Shown: positions 29,856 to 42,447 of the stretch, piece by piece | Layout: each line of letters opens with the position of its first letter | How positions within the stretch are numbered: the first letter of the stretch is position 1 | Source of the DNA: Bacterioplanes sanyensis | Lineage (GTDB): Bacteria > Pseudomonadota > Gammaproteobacteria > Pseudomonadales > Oceanobacteraceae | Assembly: GCF_014652515.1 (NCBI RefSeq) | Contig: NZ_BMYY01000005.1 | Coordinates: 124,001 to 188,000, forward strand | Reading direction: 5' to 3' | DNA: 64,000 nt | Translations under genes and position numbers: made by a program | Notes under the pieces: model-generated | The model's database searches: none | What the model was told of the DNA's origin: nothing | The model's input: only the letters and a program-made list of their open reading frames with translations

Positions 29856-31034
29856 ATGTCCCAGCGCAGGGGTTGGTACCCGCTAGGCTTAGCCTGTTTA
29901 CTCACAACACTCATCGCCTGCCCACTGGCGGCTGCAACGCCTTACCACAGCGATCAGCTCAGTGCCGCAAACGAAGTTGGCTACCGTTATAGCAGTTACC
30001 AGCAGGCCGGGGTTCCGGCGAATCGCGTCGTCAGCGGCCGCTCTGATGGCGAGCACTACCAAGCCCACCAGCTACACTGGCGGCAACAACTGGCCGCACA
30101 CTGGCAACTGCAAGCGAATGCCCGACTAGAAGACAGCGACGGCGCGCTGGTACGCCAAACCTATCGCAACGATGCCGGTCAGAGTGAAGTCATCATGAGC
30201 AGCGCTCGCCTTGAGGATCGCCGTCGCTATTTACGCGTTGGCCTTAGCCGGCAGTTTAACCAAATCAGAGTAGGGGGCAGCTACAGCCAAAATAATGAAG
30301 ACGGCTGCGATGCTCGAGGCTTCGGCATGCGTGGTGAACTGCTGTTTAATCAGGGCAATACGGTTATCAGCGCCGGTTATCGCCGTGATAACACAACCCT
30401 CAGCGCCACCAACGCCATGGCCGCCAACCAGCGTCCGCTGGCAGATAATGCCACGCGCCAGCAGCACGAACTGTATGCAGGGGTCAGTCAGGTAATCAAT
30501 CGCTACGAAACCCTACAAGTGACACTGGCACAACAGTTTGACGATGGCTTTTTAACCGACCCCTACCGTACCCTCGACCGCCGCCCCGATGAGCGCTTGG
30601 GCCACAGCATCCATCTGTTGTACCGCATGTATGTGCCGCATTGGCGCAGCGCTCTGCACTGGGACTACCGCTACTACCAAGATGACTGGGAGGTTTCTTC
30701 ACATAGCCTCGAAGGGCGCTGGCTGCAGGATGTCACCCCCTACCTGCGCTGGCGTATCGCGCTGCGCGGCTATCAACAAAGCGAGGCAGAGTTTTATTCG
30801 CTAACGGCCAACCAAGCGACGTCAGCGCAAAGCAGCGATGCGCGCTTGTCGGCCTATGGTGCGCTGCAACTGGGCTTAGGATTCGATGTAAAGCTGGCCC
30901 CAACCACAGTGAGCTTGGATTGGAGCCGCTACGAAAGCCGAGAGCAATGGGGCCCGGCCGGCAAGGACGCCGCCGAAGCCCCGACCTTGGTGAACTATCA
31001 GTTGCTGTCGCTAGGCGTTCTCTACCGCTACTGA
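29856..31034 (+). CDS. DUF3570-like outer-membrane beta-barrel
   Basis: This 392-residue protein has a signal peptide (LACLLTTLIACPLAAA) and barrel-like strands to the C-terminus (LLSLGVLYRY). The segments DPYRTLDRRPDERLGHS and HWDYRYYQDDWEVSSHSLE match the DUF3570 pattern of DPY..., R.DER and YR(Y/F)..DDW..SH. It lacks the N-terminal DAISGAS segment found in the second family member at 51356-52624. The DUF4266 and thioredoxin partners are also absent here. It lies 12 bases behind the large c-di-GMP enzyme gene. Its 3' end overlaps the converging hydrolase gene by 24 bases. Function unknown. Confidence 0.75.
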   Translation: MSQRRGWYPLGLACLLTTLIACPLAAATPYHSDQLSAANEVGYRYSSYQQAGVPANRVVSGRSDGEHYQAHQLHWRQQLAAHWQLQANARLEDSDGALVRQTYRNDAGQSEVIMSSARLEDRRRYLRVGLSRQFNQIRVGGSYSQNNEDGCDARGFGMRGELLFNQGNTVISAGYRRDNTTLSATNAMAANQRPLADNATRQQHELYAGVSQVINRYETLQVTLAQQFDDGFLTDPYRTLDRRPDERLGHSIHLLYRMYVPHWRSALHWDYRYYQDDWEVSSHSLEGRWLQDVTPYLRWRIALRGYQQSEAEFYSLTANQATSAQSSDARLSAYGALQLGLGFDVKLAPTTVSLDWSRYESREQWGPAGKDAAEAPTLVNYQLLSLGVLYRY

Positions 31035-31823
31035 CAACACCTGCTGCACGTGCTTACTAACGCTGGCGGCCATGGCTTCAGGTTGCTCCAATGGCCATAA
31101 ATGACCGCCGTTGATCACCTGCAAGTCCGCCTCTGGCAACTGTGCCGCTGCAGCTTGACTCACCTGCTGGAACAAAGCCCGGCTACGGTCGCCCATCGCT
31201 ACCGTGACCCGCACGCTGACGTTCGCCAGTTGGGCCGCAGTTAACCCCGAAGCTGGCGCTTGCTGCATTTGCTGCACCAAAGTGTGGGCATTGTCCAACT
31301 GCTGCTGACGCAGCGCTTGCGGCTGGCGCTGAAAGTAGCCAGGCAGCTGCGCAGAACCGTCCATTAAAGTAGCGACGGCCTTGTCGATTTGCCCCTGCTC
31401 CAAATGCGGCAGAACCGGATCAAACATGACTTCGGCATCCTGCATAAAGGCCGCCATGGCCTCTCTATTCAAATAGCCGGGGTAACCGGGCTCATACAGG
31501 TAGGCAGAGGCAACATTGTCGGGTTGTTGAGTCAGGGCCGCCAGCACCACATCCGCACCGTACGACCAACCGACCAAATGCACTTGCACCCCACAGGGCA
31601 AGGCCTTAAGCCAGTCCAGCAAATCTTGGCCGTGTTGATTAATACCAAATTCACCTTGATGCTCCTGGCCGTGCTCGCCGAAATGGCGCAAGGTCACGGC
31701 AAAGGCCTGATGATCCTGCATGGCCTTCAAGTGAGGCTGCCACATACGCGCATCGGCCAAGGCGCCATGAATAAAAAGAACCAGTGGACCGCGGACAAAT
31801 TCCGGTAACTGTGAACTGAACAT
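31011..31823 (-). CDS. Alpha/beta hydrolase
   Basis: This 270-residue protein has the alpha/beta hydrolase fold. It shows the oxyanion segment LFIHGALAD, the nucleophile elbow GWSYG (Ser catalytic) and a C-terminal GGHLWPLE with the catalytic His. The acid residue is probably Asp in VAMGDRSRA. No signal peptide is visible, so it is cytoplasmic. Substrate unknown; family members include esterases, peroxidase-like and C-C hydrolases. Start ATG 31823; a TTG codon precedes it. Its stop lies inside the end of the converging DUF3570-like gene. Confidence 0.8.
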   Translation of the reverse strand: MFSSQLPEFVRGPLVLFIHGALADARMWQPHLKAMQDHQAFAVTLRHFGEHGQEHQGEFGINQHGQDLLDWLKALPCGVQVHLVGWSYGADVVLAALTQQPDNVASAYLYEPGYPGYLNREAMAAFMQDAEVMFDPVLPHLEQGQIDKAVATLMDGSAQLPGYFQRQPQALRQQQLDNAHTLVQQMQQAPASGLTAAQLANVSVRVTVAMGDRSRALFQQVSQAAAAQLPEADLQVINGGHLWPLEQPEAMAASVSKHVQQVLSVAVENA

Positions 31824-32050
31824 CAACTATGTCACTACTATCGCTATAAACAGCGCGCTTTATACGTGACTGAGCCGTAGCGTCAATGCTGACATTTCAC
31901 TTATTAGAAGAATCACTGAGTAGAACACTTTGTTACATAAAAGCGCTTGGTGGTTAGTGAACTGCTACCAAGTGTTATAACCCGGTTTATCCTGCCCACG
32001 GGCAACCATCGCTGCCTTTAAAGACCGCTGCCTCAACCGCATTATGCTGA

Positions 32051-33634
32051 CTATTGAGTCATCAGCGTAAATGCTTCCAGCCGCTCGATCTTGCTAGCCA
32101 AATATTCGTTATGGGTAACAATAATAAAGGCATGGCCCAATTGATTGAGCCAATCAATCAAGTCGTTTTGGCTGACTAAATCCAGGTGATTATCCGGTTC
32201 ATCCAGCAATAAAACGCTGTCCTTTTCATGGGTCAGCAACAAGGTGAGCTTCATTTTTTCACCGCCACTGAGATGACACACATCAAGTTGGGCACGCTGA
32301 AAATCGATGCCAATGCCCGCCAGCAAGGTATAAAGCTCTGCAGTTTCATACTGAGTCAAAGCGCACTGAAGAAAGTCAATGACACTGACATTGTGCGGTA
32401 ACAAACTGGCGTACTGATCCAACAATAATGTGTGTTTAGGCAAGCGCCATTCCCCCGCCGAAAACTGTTTCACGCCGGCAATACACTCCAACAATGTGCT
32501 CTTACCGCTGCCATTATTGCCGCGCAGCCAAATGCGCCGCCCAGGCTCTAACGACAGAGTGATGGGCAGTTGTTGCACATTGGGCAGCAGCACCTGGCTC
32601 AGCCAAACGCTGTCGCGACACTCGCTGGGCTGAGTGTATAAGCGATTACCTAATTTCGAGGGCTCTAAAACTTTATTCTGCTCCAACTGCTGCTGGCGTT
32701 GGCTGTAACGTCGATTTAATTGACCCAATGCTTGACTGGCACGACGAGCACGAAAATCCGCCAGTGCTTTTCCTTGGCTGCCATCGCGTACTTGCTGTTT
32801 GCCGCGAGAAGCGCGCTGCTGAGACTTTTCCAGCGCTTGTTGGCGCATCTTTTTTAATTGCTGCTGGCGTTTTTTCCACTGTAATGACTGTTCCAACTGC
32901 TGCTGGCTTTGGCTGTGCAACTCGCGCTGATAGGCATCAAAGCCTTGACTGAAATAATTCAGACCAGAGCGGTCCAAATGCAAAATAACATCGGCTTGCG
33001 CCAGCAATAGCGGGTCATGGGTAACCACCAGCGCTCCAAAACTGTGACGTTGAAGCGCCTGAATGAGTTGCTGTCGATGCACCAGATCGAGGTGGTTGGC
33101 AGGCTCATCCAATAGCAAGAATGCTGGCAATGACATCAACACCGCCAGCACGTTTTGCATGCGCTCACCACCGCTTAAATGGCGCCAGTTATCCGCTATG
33201 TTTTGACCACTGGGCATGGCGTCGTTCAATCGCTCCAGCAAGCCCCAGTCATCATCAATGGTCACAATGTCTTCGGGCGTGCCAGTGCCACTTTGCAGCC
33301 GCTCCAATGCTGTGATGTGTGCCGCCAAGCGCGGGTTACCCGCCATTAAAGCTTGTTGCACAGAATCAGCCTGAGATATCGCCCATTGCGGTAGATAATG
33401 CCAAGCTTGGTGCCACGTCAGTAGGCCTTGATGGCAGTCGATACGCTGCGCCATGGCCGCCAGCAGTAACGATTTACCCGCACCATTGCTGCCTGTCAGC
33501 GCATAAAATTTCTGCTCAAAGCTGAAAGTAATGGGTTCAAATAACGCTTCGCCCGTGGGCGGGCGCACGTCGAACTCGTGAAGTTGAATGTTAGTCAAAA
33601 TGATTTCCCAAACAGGCGGGCATGCTGATGACAT
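32051..33634 (-). CDS. ABC-F family ATPase of uncertain subgroup
   Basis: This is a soluble protein with two ABC ATPase domains and no membrane segments, hence ABC-F. Walker A motifs are GSNGAGKS and GNNGSGKST. Signatures are LSGGERMQ and LSGGEKMK, with Walker B LLLDEPANHLD and LLLDEPDNHLD. Between them is an arm/linker rich in Gln, Lys and Arg (about 230-310). At 527 residues it is close in size to EttA and YbiT, but the N-terminus differs from both. A housekeeping role at the ribosome or antibiotic protection are both possible. The N-terminus is uncertain: ATG 33634 or a TTG 36 bases downstream (encoding LTNIQLHEF). Confidence 0.83.
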   Translation of the reverse strand: MSSACPPVWEIILTNIQLHEFDVRPPTGEALFEPITFSFEQKFYALTGSNGAGKSLLLAAMAQRIDCHQGLLTWHQAWHYLPQWAISQADSVQQALMAGNPRLAAHITALERLQSGTGTPEDIVTIDDDWGLLERLNDAMPSGQNIADNWRHLSGGERMQNVLAVLMSLPAFLLLDEPANHLDLVHRQQLIQALQRHSFGALVVTHDPLLLAQADVILHLDRSGLNYFSQGFDAYQRELHSQSQQQLEQSLQWKKRQQQLKKMRQQALEKSQQRASRGKQQVRDGSQGKALADFRARRASQALGQLNRRYSQRQQQLEQNKVLEPSKLGNRLYTQPSECRDSVWLSQVLLPNVQQLPITLSLEPGRRIWLRGNNGSGKSTLLECIAGVKQFSAGEWRLPKHTLLLDQYASLLPHNVSVIDFLQCALTQYETAELYTLLAGIGIDFQRAQLDVCHLSGGEKMKLTLLLTHEKDSVLLLDEPDNHLDLVSQNDLIDWLNQLGHAFIIVTHNEYLASKIERLEAFTLMTQ

Positions 33635-33960
33635 GCAACGCTTTAATGCATTGAAGTTGGAATGCGGGTTTGGGTTATAAAATCATCGGACTAAAAGCAC
33701 TCACGTTGTTGGTAGGAGCGGGAATATTGCCATATCAATTTTCGTTAAATCAAGGGCATCGCTGGATAATAGGGCGCTATTACAAGGCTAACAGCTACCT
33801 GACTTTGCGCATGCTCCACTAGCCAATGGCCGAGCGGCAGCGCTAACCTAGTGTCCTGAGTCAGAAGAGCGCCTTGTACTAGCGCTTTCCGTTCACTCTG
33901 AAAATATGCGAACTTCTGACTCAGGACACTAGCAATTCACCTTTGTCTGCGGGAGGCATC
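33635..33960. other. Gene-free region upstream of the flagellin gene, includes a MITE
   Basis: About 325 bases separate the ABC-F start from the flagellin start. The last part contains the 85-base inverted-repeat element listed separately. The rest is moderately AT-rich with no clear open frame. A TAAA...GATAA pair at 33746-33770 resembles a sigma-28 flagellar promoter but has too short a spacer. Confidence 0.6.
33848..33932. repeat. MITE-like element, short copy (85 bp)
   Basis: Perfect 20-base terminal inverted repeats, CTAGTGTCCTGAGTCAGAAG and its complement, flank 45 bases. Both ends carry CTAG, which fits insertion at a CTAG or TA target (as in IS630 or IS5 families). The first 65 bases of a longer copy at 47079-47345, read inverted, match at 61 of 65 positions by hand count. 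It has no coding capacity. It ends 28 bases before the flagellin start codon. Confidence 0.85.
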
Positions 33961-34773
33961 ATGGTCTCTATTCAACCCAACTCGTTTATTCCGGCCAGCT
34001 CGCCCCAGCCCAGCGATAGCCAGCAGCAACTGGCTTCCGGTAAGCGCATCAACAGTGCTGCCGATGACGCCGCAGGCTTGGCCATTGCCACCCGCCTCAC
34101 GTCCAACATTAATGCCAACCAACAGGCACAACGCAACGCCGTCGATGCGCAATCACTGATTCAAACCGAGGACGGTGCTTTAGCAGGCATTAGTGACGGC
34201 GTGCAGCGTTTGCAAGAGCTTGCATTGCAACAGGGCAACGGCATCTTAAACGAGTCTGACCGCGAGGCATTGGCAGCCGAGGCCGATCAAATACGTTCCC
34301 AAATTAGCGATACCCTGAGTCAAACCCAGTTTAATGGCCGCGACCTCTTTCAGCGCCAGAATCAAAACCAAGAAAGCCCTCAAGACTTGCGCTTTCAGCT
34401 AGGCAGCGGCGAAGACGATGCCATCACCCTGAGCGCCAATACCTTAGCCAGTGAAGTCGAAGAAACTTTGGCAGGTTTGGATTTTACCAGCCCCGACAGC
34501 GCCGCCGATCTCAGCAGCCTAAACGAACTGCAGCAAAGCTTGGGCGCCCGACGCAGCGAGTTGGGCGCCGTTAGCAACCGCATCGACGCCAGCCTAGATA
34601 ACCTGAGTCAGCAAAATGAAACCAGCCAAGCTGCGCGCAGCCGCATTGAAGATGCAGATTTAGCCCAATCGGTATCTGAACGGTTAAAAGACCAGATCTT
34701 GCAGCAGGCGCAAATTAGCAGCCAGGCTCAGGCCAACGCTTCCTCCGAACAAGTGCTTAGGCTGCTCGATTAG
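33961..34773 (+). CDS. Atypical short flagellin
   Basis: This 270-residue protein has recognisable flagellin D0/D1 regions. They are LASGKRINSAADDAAGLAIATRLTSNIN near the start and SRIEDADLAQSVSERLKDQIL with ASSEQVLRLLD at the end. The first ~20 residues, normally a heptad helix (as in INTNxxSLxAQ), are replaced by a proline- and serine-rich stretch (IQPNSFIPASSPQPSDS) that cannot form the usual D0 helix. Assembly into a filament may be altered. ATG 33961 has GGGAGG upstream. No other flagellar genes are nearby, so it is an orphan. It overlaps the converging MFS gene by 17 bases. Confidence 0.8.
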   Translation: MVSIQPNSFIPASSPQPSDSQQQLASGKRINSAADDAAGLAIATRLTSNINANQQAQRNAVDAQSLIQTEDGALAGISDGVQRLQELALQQGNGILNESDREALAAEADQIRSQISDTLSQTQFNGRDLFQRQNQNQESPQDLRFQLGSGEDDAITLSANTLASEVEETLAGLDFTSPDSAADLSSLNELQQSLGARRSELGAVSNRIDASLDNLSQQNETSQAARSRIEDADLAQSVSERLKDQILQQAQISSQAQANASSEQVLRLLD

Positions 34774-35989
34774 CCCACCTTTGTTGTTCTAAACGCTGTT
34801 GCTCCACACGCTGTAGCTGCCAAGCACACCAGGCGGTGATGGCTAACACCAGCCAAGAGGCCATCACCACGCCAGACCAGCCAAATTGGCGCCAAAATGG
34901 GTCCAGATAATAACCACCGGTGCTGGCCCCTAGGTAATAACAGACTAAATAAACCGACGATGCCGTCGCCGGCGTATGCTCGGCTTGCCGGCTCACCCAA
35001 CCACTGGCATTGGCATGGGCAATAAAGAACCCCAACGTATTGATTAAAAAGCCAATCACAATCACCCACAGTGATTCTGCCAGGGTCACTAAAGACCCCA
35101 GCATCAGCAGCACTATGCCGAGTAGCATGACTTGAGGAGGCGTTAAGCGCCGGAACCAGCGCCCGCTCCAGGCCGCCCCCAAGGTGCCAGACAAGTAAGT
35201 TAAAAACAGCATGCCCAATGCTGAGGGTGCCAGCGCATAAGGCTCCTTCGATAGCCGAAACGTGGCGTAACTGAACTGATTCACAAACACGAAAAAGTTA
35301 AGGCCGCCAATGATATAGGCCCAGCGCAAGGTTGGATTGCCCAAATGCGAGGCAATGTTGGCGGCCACGGCCTTTGGCCTTGGCAAGCGACGCGGGCCAT
35401 TAACCGCGGGAGAGGCTGGCAACAACACCATAACGGGAATCAACAACAACACACTGAGCGCCGCCATCATTAAAAATGACTGGCTGAGGGTAAAATGCTC
35501 AATCAAAAAACCGCCGATCAAGCGCCCACCAATCCCCCCCAGAGAGTTGGCGCTGATGTAAACGCCCACCGCGGTGCGAAACTCGCCCGCCGCCAGCTGC
35601 TCGCGCAGGTAGGCCAAGGCTATGGCCGGCAGCCCGGCGAGAAAAACTCCTTGCAATGCCCGCCATACCAGCAAACTGTGCAAATCATCGACCCAAGCCA
35701 GGGCCAGCGTGCAACTCACGGCTGCCACCGTCGATGCCATCATCAAGCGTTTACGGCCGAACACATCTGACAAAGGCCCGAAAATTAATAGCGACAGTGC
35801 CAGTGTTGCCGTGGCAAAGGTAAAACTCTGACCTGCCAGCAAAGGCGTCACCCCAAAGTGCTTCACCATGTAAGGCAGCATCGGCTGCGTGATGTAGAGG
35901 TTGGTAAACACCACAAAGGAGCCTAGCCCCAAGGCTAGGGTTAGCGGCCAGAAAGAGGACGAGCGAGCGAGCGATGAAGAAGCGGCCAT
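34757..35989 (-). CDS. MFS transporter (YnfM-like)
   Basis: This protein of about 410 residues has 12 membrane segments and the MFS motif GPLSDVFGRKRLM. The beginning LYITQPMLPYMVKHFGV fits the YnfM/arabinose-efflux-like group. Substrate unknown. It is divergent from a LysR regulator, the classic YnfL/YnfM layout, so the regulator probably controls it. ATG 35989 is chosen as the start; the longer frame to 36031 adds a poorly supported extension. The C-terminus is Gln/Arg-rich. Confidence 0.82.
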   Translation of the reverse strand: MAASSSLARSSSFWPLTLALGLGSFVVFTNLYITQPMLPYMVKHFGVTPLLAGQSFTFATATLALSLLIFGPLSDVFGRKRLMMASTVAAVSCTLALAWVDDLHSLLVWRALQGVFLAGLPAIALAYLREQLAAGEFRTAVGVYISANSLGGIGGRLIGGFLIEHFTLSQSFLMMAALSVLLLIPVMVLLPASPAVNGPRRLPRPKAVAANIASHLGNPTLRWAYIIGGLNFFVFVNQFSYATFRLSKEPYALAPSALGMLFLTYLSGTLGAAWSGRWFRRLTPPQVMLLGIVLLMLGSLVTLAESLWVIVIGFLINTLGFFIAHANASGWVSRQAEHTPATASSVYLVCYYLGASTGGYYLDPFWRQFGWSGVVMASWLVLAITAWCAWQLQRVEQQRLEQQRWANRAA

Positions 35990-36058
35990 GGCAATAACGT
36001 GCAGTAAAAAATCAGGCCGCCAGCTTAGCAACTCAGCTAAAATCAGTTAAATATATAT

Positions 36059-36073
36059 TAGTTAGACAAACTA
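36059..36073. promoter_or_regulatory. Candidate LysR-type operator
   Basis: TAGTT-AGACA-AACTA is a 15-base interrupted palindrome between the divergent MFS and LysR starts, 13 bases before the LysR ATG. LysR-type proteins bind such T-N11-A-like dyads, though the spacing here is slightly different. Only position and symmetry support it. Confidence 0.35.
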
Positions 36074-36085
36074 TAAGAGTCTGTT

Positions 36086-36952
36086 ATGGATCTTCGCACC
36101 CTGCGCTACTTTCGCACCATTGCCGACCTCGGCAGCTACACCCGCGCCGCTGAGCAGCTTCACATTGCCCAACCCGCTCTCAGCATGGCGATGCGCAAGC
36201 TCGAAGCCGAGCTGGAACTGACCTTGTTGCAGCGCCGTGATAAGCGCATCCAACTCACCGACGAAGGGCGGCGTCTGTATCACCACGCACAGCGACTGTT
36301 GCAGGCCAGCGACGAAGCGCTGATTGAAATGGCGGAACTCAAAGGTCTGCAACAGGGAGAAGTGCGCGTCGGTGTTTCCAGCATGCTGGGGTCGTATTAT
36401 TTTCCCCCCATCTTTATGGCCTTTCGCCATCGCTACCCGCAACTCACCCTCTCTGTGATCGATGCCGGTACCGACCGCTTACGGCAGCTGCTGCTCAATG
36501 GCGAGTTGGATTTGGCCGTGATCGTCGATGAAAACTGTCCGCCAGAGCTGCATGCCGAGCGCTTTTTAAGTGAGCAAATGCTGGTCACCTGCGCCCAAGA
36601 TCATCCATTTGCCGCCCAGTCTCAGATCAGTGCCGATGCTTTTTTTGCCGAGGACTTGTTGCTGTTTAAAGAGGGTTTTTTTCATCGCAAAGTGGTTGAA
36701 CGCATGGCTAAGGACGGCGGCTTTCAGCCTCGCATCAGCATAGAGACCAACCTCATCACCCTGATTAAAACCATGGTGCGCCAAGGATTTGGTGTGTCGA
36801 CCCTACTGCCCATGGTGATTGATGACAACGACGGCCTGATTACTCGCCCTTTTGCCGACCCAGTATGGCTGCACCTTTCGCTGGCCTGGCGTAAGGACGG
36901 CTACTTATCCCACGCCAACCGCACCTTTGCCGAGTTCCTGCTGAACCGCTAA
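36086..36952 (+). CDS. LysR-family transcriptional regulator
   Basis: This 288-residue protein has an N-terminal winged helix-turn-helix (about 1-60, TIADLGSYTRAAEQLHIAQPALSMAMRKLE). The C-terminal effector domain (about 90-288) has the two-lobe binding fold. It diverges from the MFS gene at 34757-35989 with about 95 bases between starts, so that transporter is its probable target and it is probably autoregulated. The effector is unknown. The ORF is complete and of standard length. Confidence 0.92.
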   Translation: MDLRTLRYFRTIADLGSYTRAAEQLHIAQPALSMAMRKLEAELELTLLQRRDKRIQLTDEGRRLYHHAQRLLQASDEALIEMAELKGLQQGEVRVGVSSMLGSYYFPPIFMAFRHRYPQLTLSVIDAGTDRLRQLLLNGELDLAVIVDENCPPELHAERFLSEQMLVTCAQDHPFAAQSQISADAFFAEDLLLFKEGFFHRKVVERMAKDGGFQPRISIETNLITLIKTMVRQGFGVSTLLPMVIDDNDGLITRPFADPVWLHLSLAWRKDGYLSHANRTFAEFLLNR

Positions 36953-36997
36953 CAACAAACTGTTCCGACGGGCAGGGCTTCCCAAAGCGCCGCAATT

Positions 36998-37016
36998 AAC
37001 GATAATGATTATCGTT
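36998..37016. promoter_or_regulatory. Fur box
   Basis: AACGATAATGATTATCGTT is a perfect 9-1-9 palindrome very close to the Fur consensus GATAATGATAATCATTATC. It lies 13 bases before the start of the siderophore-interacting protein gene and overlaps its ribosome-site region. The gene should be iron-repressed. Confidence 0.9.
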
Positions 37017-37029
37017 TAAAGGAGATCTT

Positions 37030-37821
37030 ATGGCTGCTAACTCTATCATTGCCCAAACCCAAAACACCCGCTTTCAACCGCTCACCGTGCTGGCGAACCA
37101 GTCACTGAGCCCGAGCATGCGTCGTCTGACGTTGCGAGGTGACGTGTTGGCAAACTGGCCCGACAATAGCGATGGCGGCTATTTCAAGTTGTGCTTTGAG
37201 CATGATGGTCAGCCCTTGCAGCGCCAGCCAGACGAAGGGCAACGGCCGCTGATGCGCACCTACACCATTCGCCACCTGGACACAGCTCAGCAACAACTGC
37301 AGGTCGACGTCATGCTACACGGTGACCAAGACCACAGCGGGCCCGCCAGCCGCTGGGCAGCCAAGGCGCAGCCTGGTAGCCACATTATGATCGCAGGCCC
37401 CGGGCCGGCCAAATCACCCGCTCCGGCTCAGCATTATTTGTTGGTCGGCGATATGACCGCCCTGCCGGCCATCAGCGCGCACTTGGAAAACTTGCCCGCT
37501 GACGCTCGCGGTGATGCCGTGATTGCTGTGCCAGACAGTGGCGATCAACTGGCGTTGCAACGTCCGTCAGGAGTGAACATTCATTGGTTAACAGGTCCGC
37601 AGCCAGATTTGCTCGCGAAGGTTAAGACGCTCTCCCTACCGGCAGATTTGGCCGTGTGGGTGGCGTGTGAGTTTGATCAGATGCGCGCAATGCGCCAGTT
37701 TGTGCGCCAACAATTACAACTGCCCAGGCAGCAAACGTATCTCAGCAGTTATTGGAAAGCGGGTCGCAGTGAAGACGAGCACAAGGTGTTAAAGCAGAAG
37801 GATCAGGCCCATGAAGGCTGA
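37030..37821 (+). CDS. Siderophore-interacting flavoprotein (ferric reductase, ViuB/SIP family)
   Basis: SIP proteins reduce ferric siderophores in the cytoplasm to release iron. The 263-residue protein has an FAD-binding barrel (about 15-130) with the RTYTIRH motif. The C-terminal NAD(P)H domain (about 130-245) has DMTALPAISAHLE. The ending SSYWKAGRSEDEHK contains the usual SYW/GR motif for this family. A Fur box directly upstream supports iron control. No siderophore receptor or synthesis genes are nearby. The stop codon lies in a tandem repeat. Confidence 0.92.
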   Translation: MAANSIIAQTQNTRFQPLTVLANQSLSPSMRRLTLRGDVLANWPDNSDGGYFKLCFEHDGQPLQRQPDEGQRPLMRTYTIRHLDTAQQQLQVDVMLHGDQDHSGPASRWAAKAQPGSHIMIAGPGPAKSPAPAQHYLLVGDMTALPAISAHLENLPADARGDAVIAVPDSGDQLALQRPSGVNIHWLTGPQPDLLAKVKTLSLPADLAVWVACEFDQMRAMRQFVRQQLQLPRQQTYLSSYWKAGRSEDEHKVLKQKDQAHEG

Positions 37822-37870
37822 ATAAAAAAGCTGAATAGAAAAGGCTGAATAGAAAACGCTAAAAAGAAGA
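37817..37870. repeat. Short tandem repeat at the 3' end of the SIP gene
   Basis: Units of about 13-14 bases, GCTGAATARAAAA, occur three times (37817, 37830, 37844), followed by a degenerate A-rich unit. The first unit contains the stop codon of the SIP gene. Slippage may lengthen or shorten the 3' untranslated region. Confidence 0.75.
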
Positions 37871-37915
37871 AAAAGGCCACGATAAAGGCAGCGCTGCGCT
37901 CGCCCTTACCGTGGC
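37861..37915 (-). terminator. Terminator downstream of the protease operon (minus strand)
   Basis: On the minus strand, GCCACGGTAAGG...CCTTTATCGTGGC forms a long hairpin (37876-37915). A T-rich run (complement of 37861-37875) follows. It starts 13 bases after the stop codon of the 141-residue gene at 37929 and would end the protease operon. Confidence 0.8.
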
Positions 37916-37928
37916 AAAGAGGGATTTT

Positions 37929-38354
37929 TTACATCGGGCGATAGCGGTTGGTAATGACCTCGATTTCCACTTCAAGTACATCATCCAAGCGCTCAAGGCG
38001 CTGTTTTTCTGCCCACATATCCGTGTCTTGTGGATAGCTCAACATCAAGGATGACTGGCCGAATCGCGTGACGTTGGCGCGGTTATCTAGATACGCATCG
38101 ATATCGCCTTGCGTGCGCACCAGCAGCGTATTACCAATCACGCCCTCTTCACCGCGCTGGCGTTCCAAGACCTTGGTGCCCGGCACCAACACGGGTTGGG
38201 GACGCTTGCCCGATCGGGCGCTGCGTGCTGTCGAGTTATTTTGCTCACTTGCCTGCTCTGGCAGTTCAAACACCCAGCCATTGCTTTCAATTTCTACCGC
38301 CATGACTGAGGTGCTGAATAGCCATGCCGCGGCCAATAACATCGTCTTTTTCAT
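37929..38354 (-). CDS. Small secreted protein partnered with the kexin-like protease
   Basis: This 141-residue protein has a signal peptide (LLAAAWLFSTSVMAVE). Its C-terminal half (LLVRTQGDIDAYLDN, SLMLSYPQDTDMW, LEVEIEVITNRYRPM) has a beta-alpha-beta pattern like subtilisin propeptides or inhibitor I9 domains. It starts 10 bases after the protease stop codon, in the same operon. In Aeromonas sobria the kexin-like ASP protease also lacks a propeptide and needs a small downstream protein, ORF2, as external chaperone and inhibitor. This gene has the right place, size and export signal. The homology itself is inference from layout. Confidence 0.6.
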   Translation of the reverse strand: MKKTMLLAAAWLFSTSVMAVEIESNGWVFELPEQASEQNNSTARSARSGKRPQPVLVPGTKVLERQRGEEGVIGNTLLVRTQGDIDAYLDNRANVTRFGQSSLMLSYPQDTDMWAEKQRLERLDDVLEVEIEVITNRYRPM

Positions 38355-38364
38355 CGTATTCCCC

Positions 38365-42447
<4,083 letters not shown>

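Noticed and set aside
33746-33770. TAAA...GATAA like a sigma-28 flagellar promoter upstream of the flagellin
   Set aside because: The spacer is about three bases too short and the box GCTGGATAA differs from GCCGATAA; it is also about 190 bases from the start.
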